Under the pieces are notes generated by a model. It was not told the DNA's origin and ran no database searches. It saw only the letters and a program-made list of their open reading frames with translations. Below, one piece after another: positions 5,420-5,578 of a stretch of 5,578 nucleotides of DNA. Source of the DNA: a bacterium (lineage in GTDB: Bacteria; RBG-13-66-14); contig JAIOSI010000211.1 in the NCBI GenBank assembly GCA_021107695.1, forward strand, positions 1 through 5,578. Direction: 5' to 3'. Numbering within the stretch: the first letter of the stretch is position 1; every line of letters begins with the position of its first letter. The position numbers and the translations under genes were made by a program.

Positions 5420-5578
5420 ATGAAAATTACAAAAACAACTCCTTTCGTTCTGCTGGCGGTTCTGTTATTAACTGGATTGCTCACCGCCTGCGGACCCCGC
5501 AAGAACACCGCTCCGGCACTGGTTTTTAGTCGGGCGGAAAGTGTCGGTGCGAATCTGGTTCTGGTAAACACCGGGGAG
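5420..5578 (+). CDS. Lipoprotein, N-terminal part (runs off the window)
   Basis: An open frame of 53 codons starts with ATG at 5420 and continues to the last base. Its N-terminus is a lipoprotein signal peptide: MKITK, a Val/Leu-rich core, then the lipobox LTAC with Cys24 as the lipidation site, followed by Gly. The residue after Cys is not Asp, so in a diderm with the enterobacterial sorting rule the protein would go to the outer membrane. The visible mature part (ALVFSRAESVGANLVLVNTG) resembles the first blade of the preceding PD40 protein (LCYVAVDRTREGSTVMLLDL), so this may be another propeller, but that is inference from about 20 residues. Only two bases separate it from the stop at 5417 and no clear ribosome site precedes it, which points to translational coupling and one operon. 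Confidence 0.75.
   Translation, partial: MKITKTTPFVLLAVLLLTGLLTACGPRKNTAPALVFSRAESVGANLVLVNTGE

Noticed and set aside
4476..5578. A Tol-Pal pair (tolB followed by pal)
   Set aside because: The propeller protein lacks the TolB N-terminal domain, and the visible lipoprotein start looks propeller-like rather than like Pal; there are too few residues to claim it.

Overview
The window reads entirely on the + strand and looks like chromosomal DNA of a moderately GC-rich bacterium. It carries a standard gatA, several Sec-exported proteins and one lipoprotein. A lipobox protein next to exported beta-propellers suggests a diderm, possibly from an uncultured phylum. This placement is inference: nothing in the window fixes the taxonomy, and five genes end in ordinary stops (four TAA, one TAG).

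Layout. (1) Positions 1-1385 hold the 3' part of gatA, the amidase subunit of the tRNA-dependent amidotransferase; its start lies upstream of the window. (2) Positions 1401-1430 hold a strong extended -10 promoter, followed by a leader hairpin. (3) Positions 1510-2448 encode an exported protein built almost wholly from six 45-residue repeats in an alternating A/B pattern, probably a closed propeller. (4) Positions 2449-2779 are non-coding and dense in symmetry: a terminator hairpin inside a compound palindromic element, a 12-bp perfect palindrome, and a 9-bp dyad overlapping a candidate promoter. (5) Positions 2780-3622 encode an MBL-fold hydrolase with all expected metal ligands. (6) Positions 3655-4386 encode an exported orphan protein in strikingly AT-rich DNA, flanked by near-identical 11-bp direct repeats. 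(7) Positions 4476-5417 encode an exported TolB-like PD40 propeller with a single in-frame TAA. (8) From 5420 to the window end runs the start of a lipoprotein gene, two bases after the previous stop and probably translationally coupled to it.

How the genes relate. gatA is housekeeping and unrelated to what follows. The shared theme of the rest is export: four of the five downstream genes carry signal peptides, and two are propellers. The PD40 gene and the lipoprotein gene look like one operon. The MBL enzyme shows no signal peptide and is probably cytoplasmic. I found no defence system, CRISPR array, transposase, tRNA or rRNA. The points most worth following up are the repeat architecture of the 1510 gene, the AT-rich insert-like segment with flanking repeats, and the nonsense codon in the PD40 gene.
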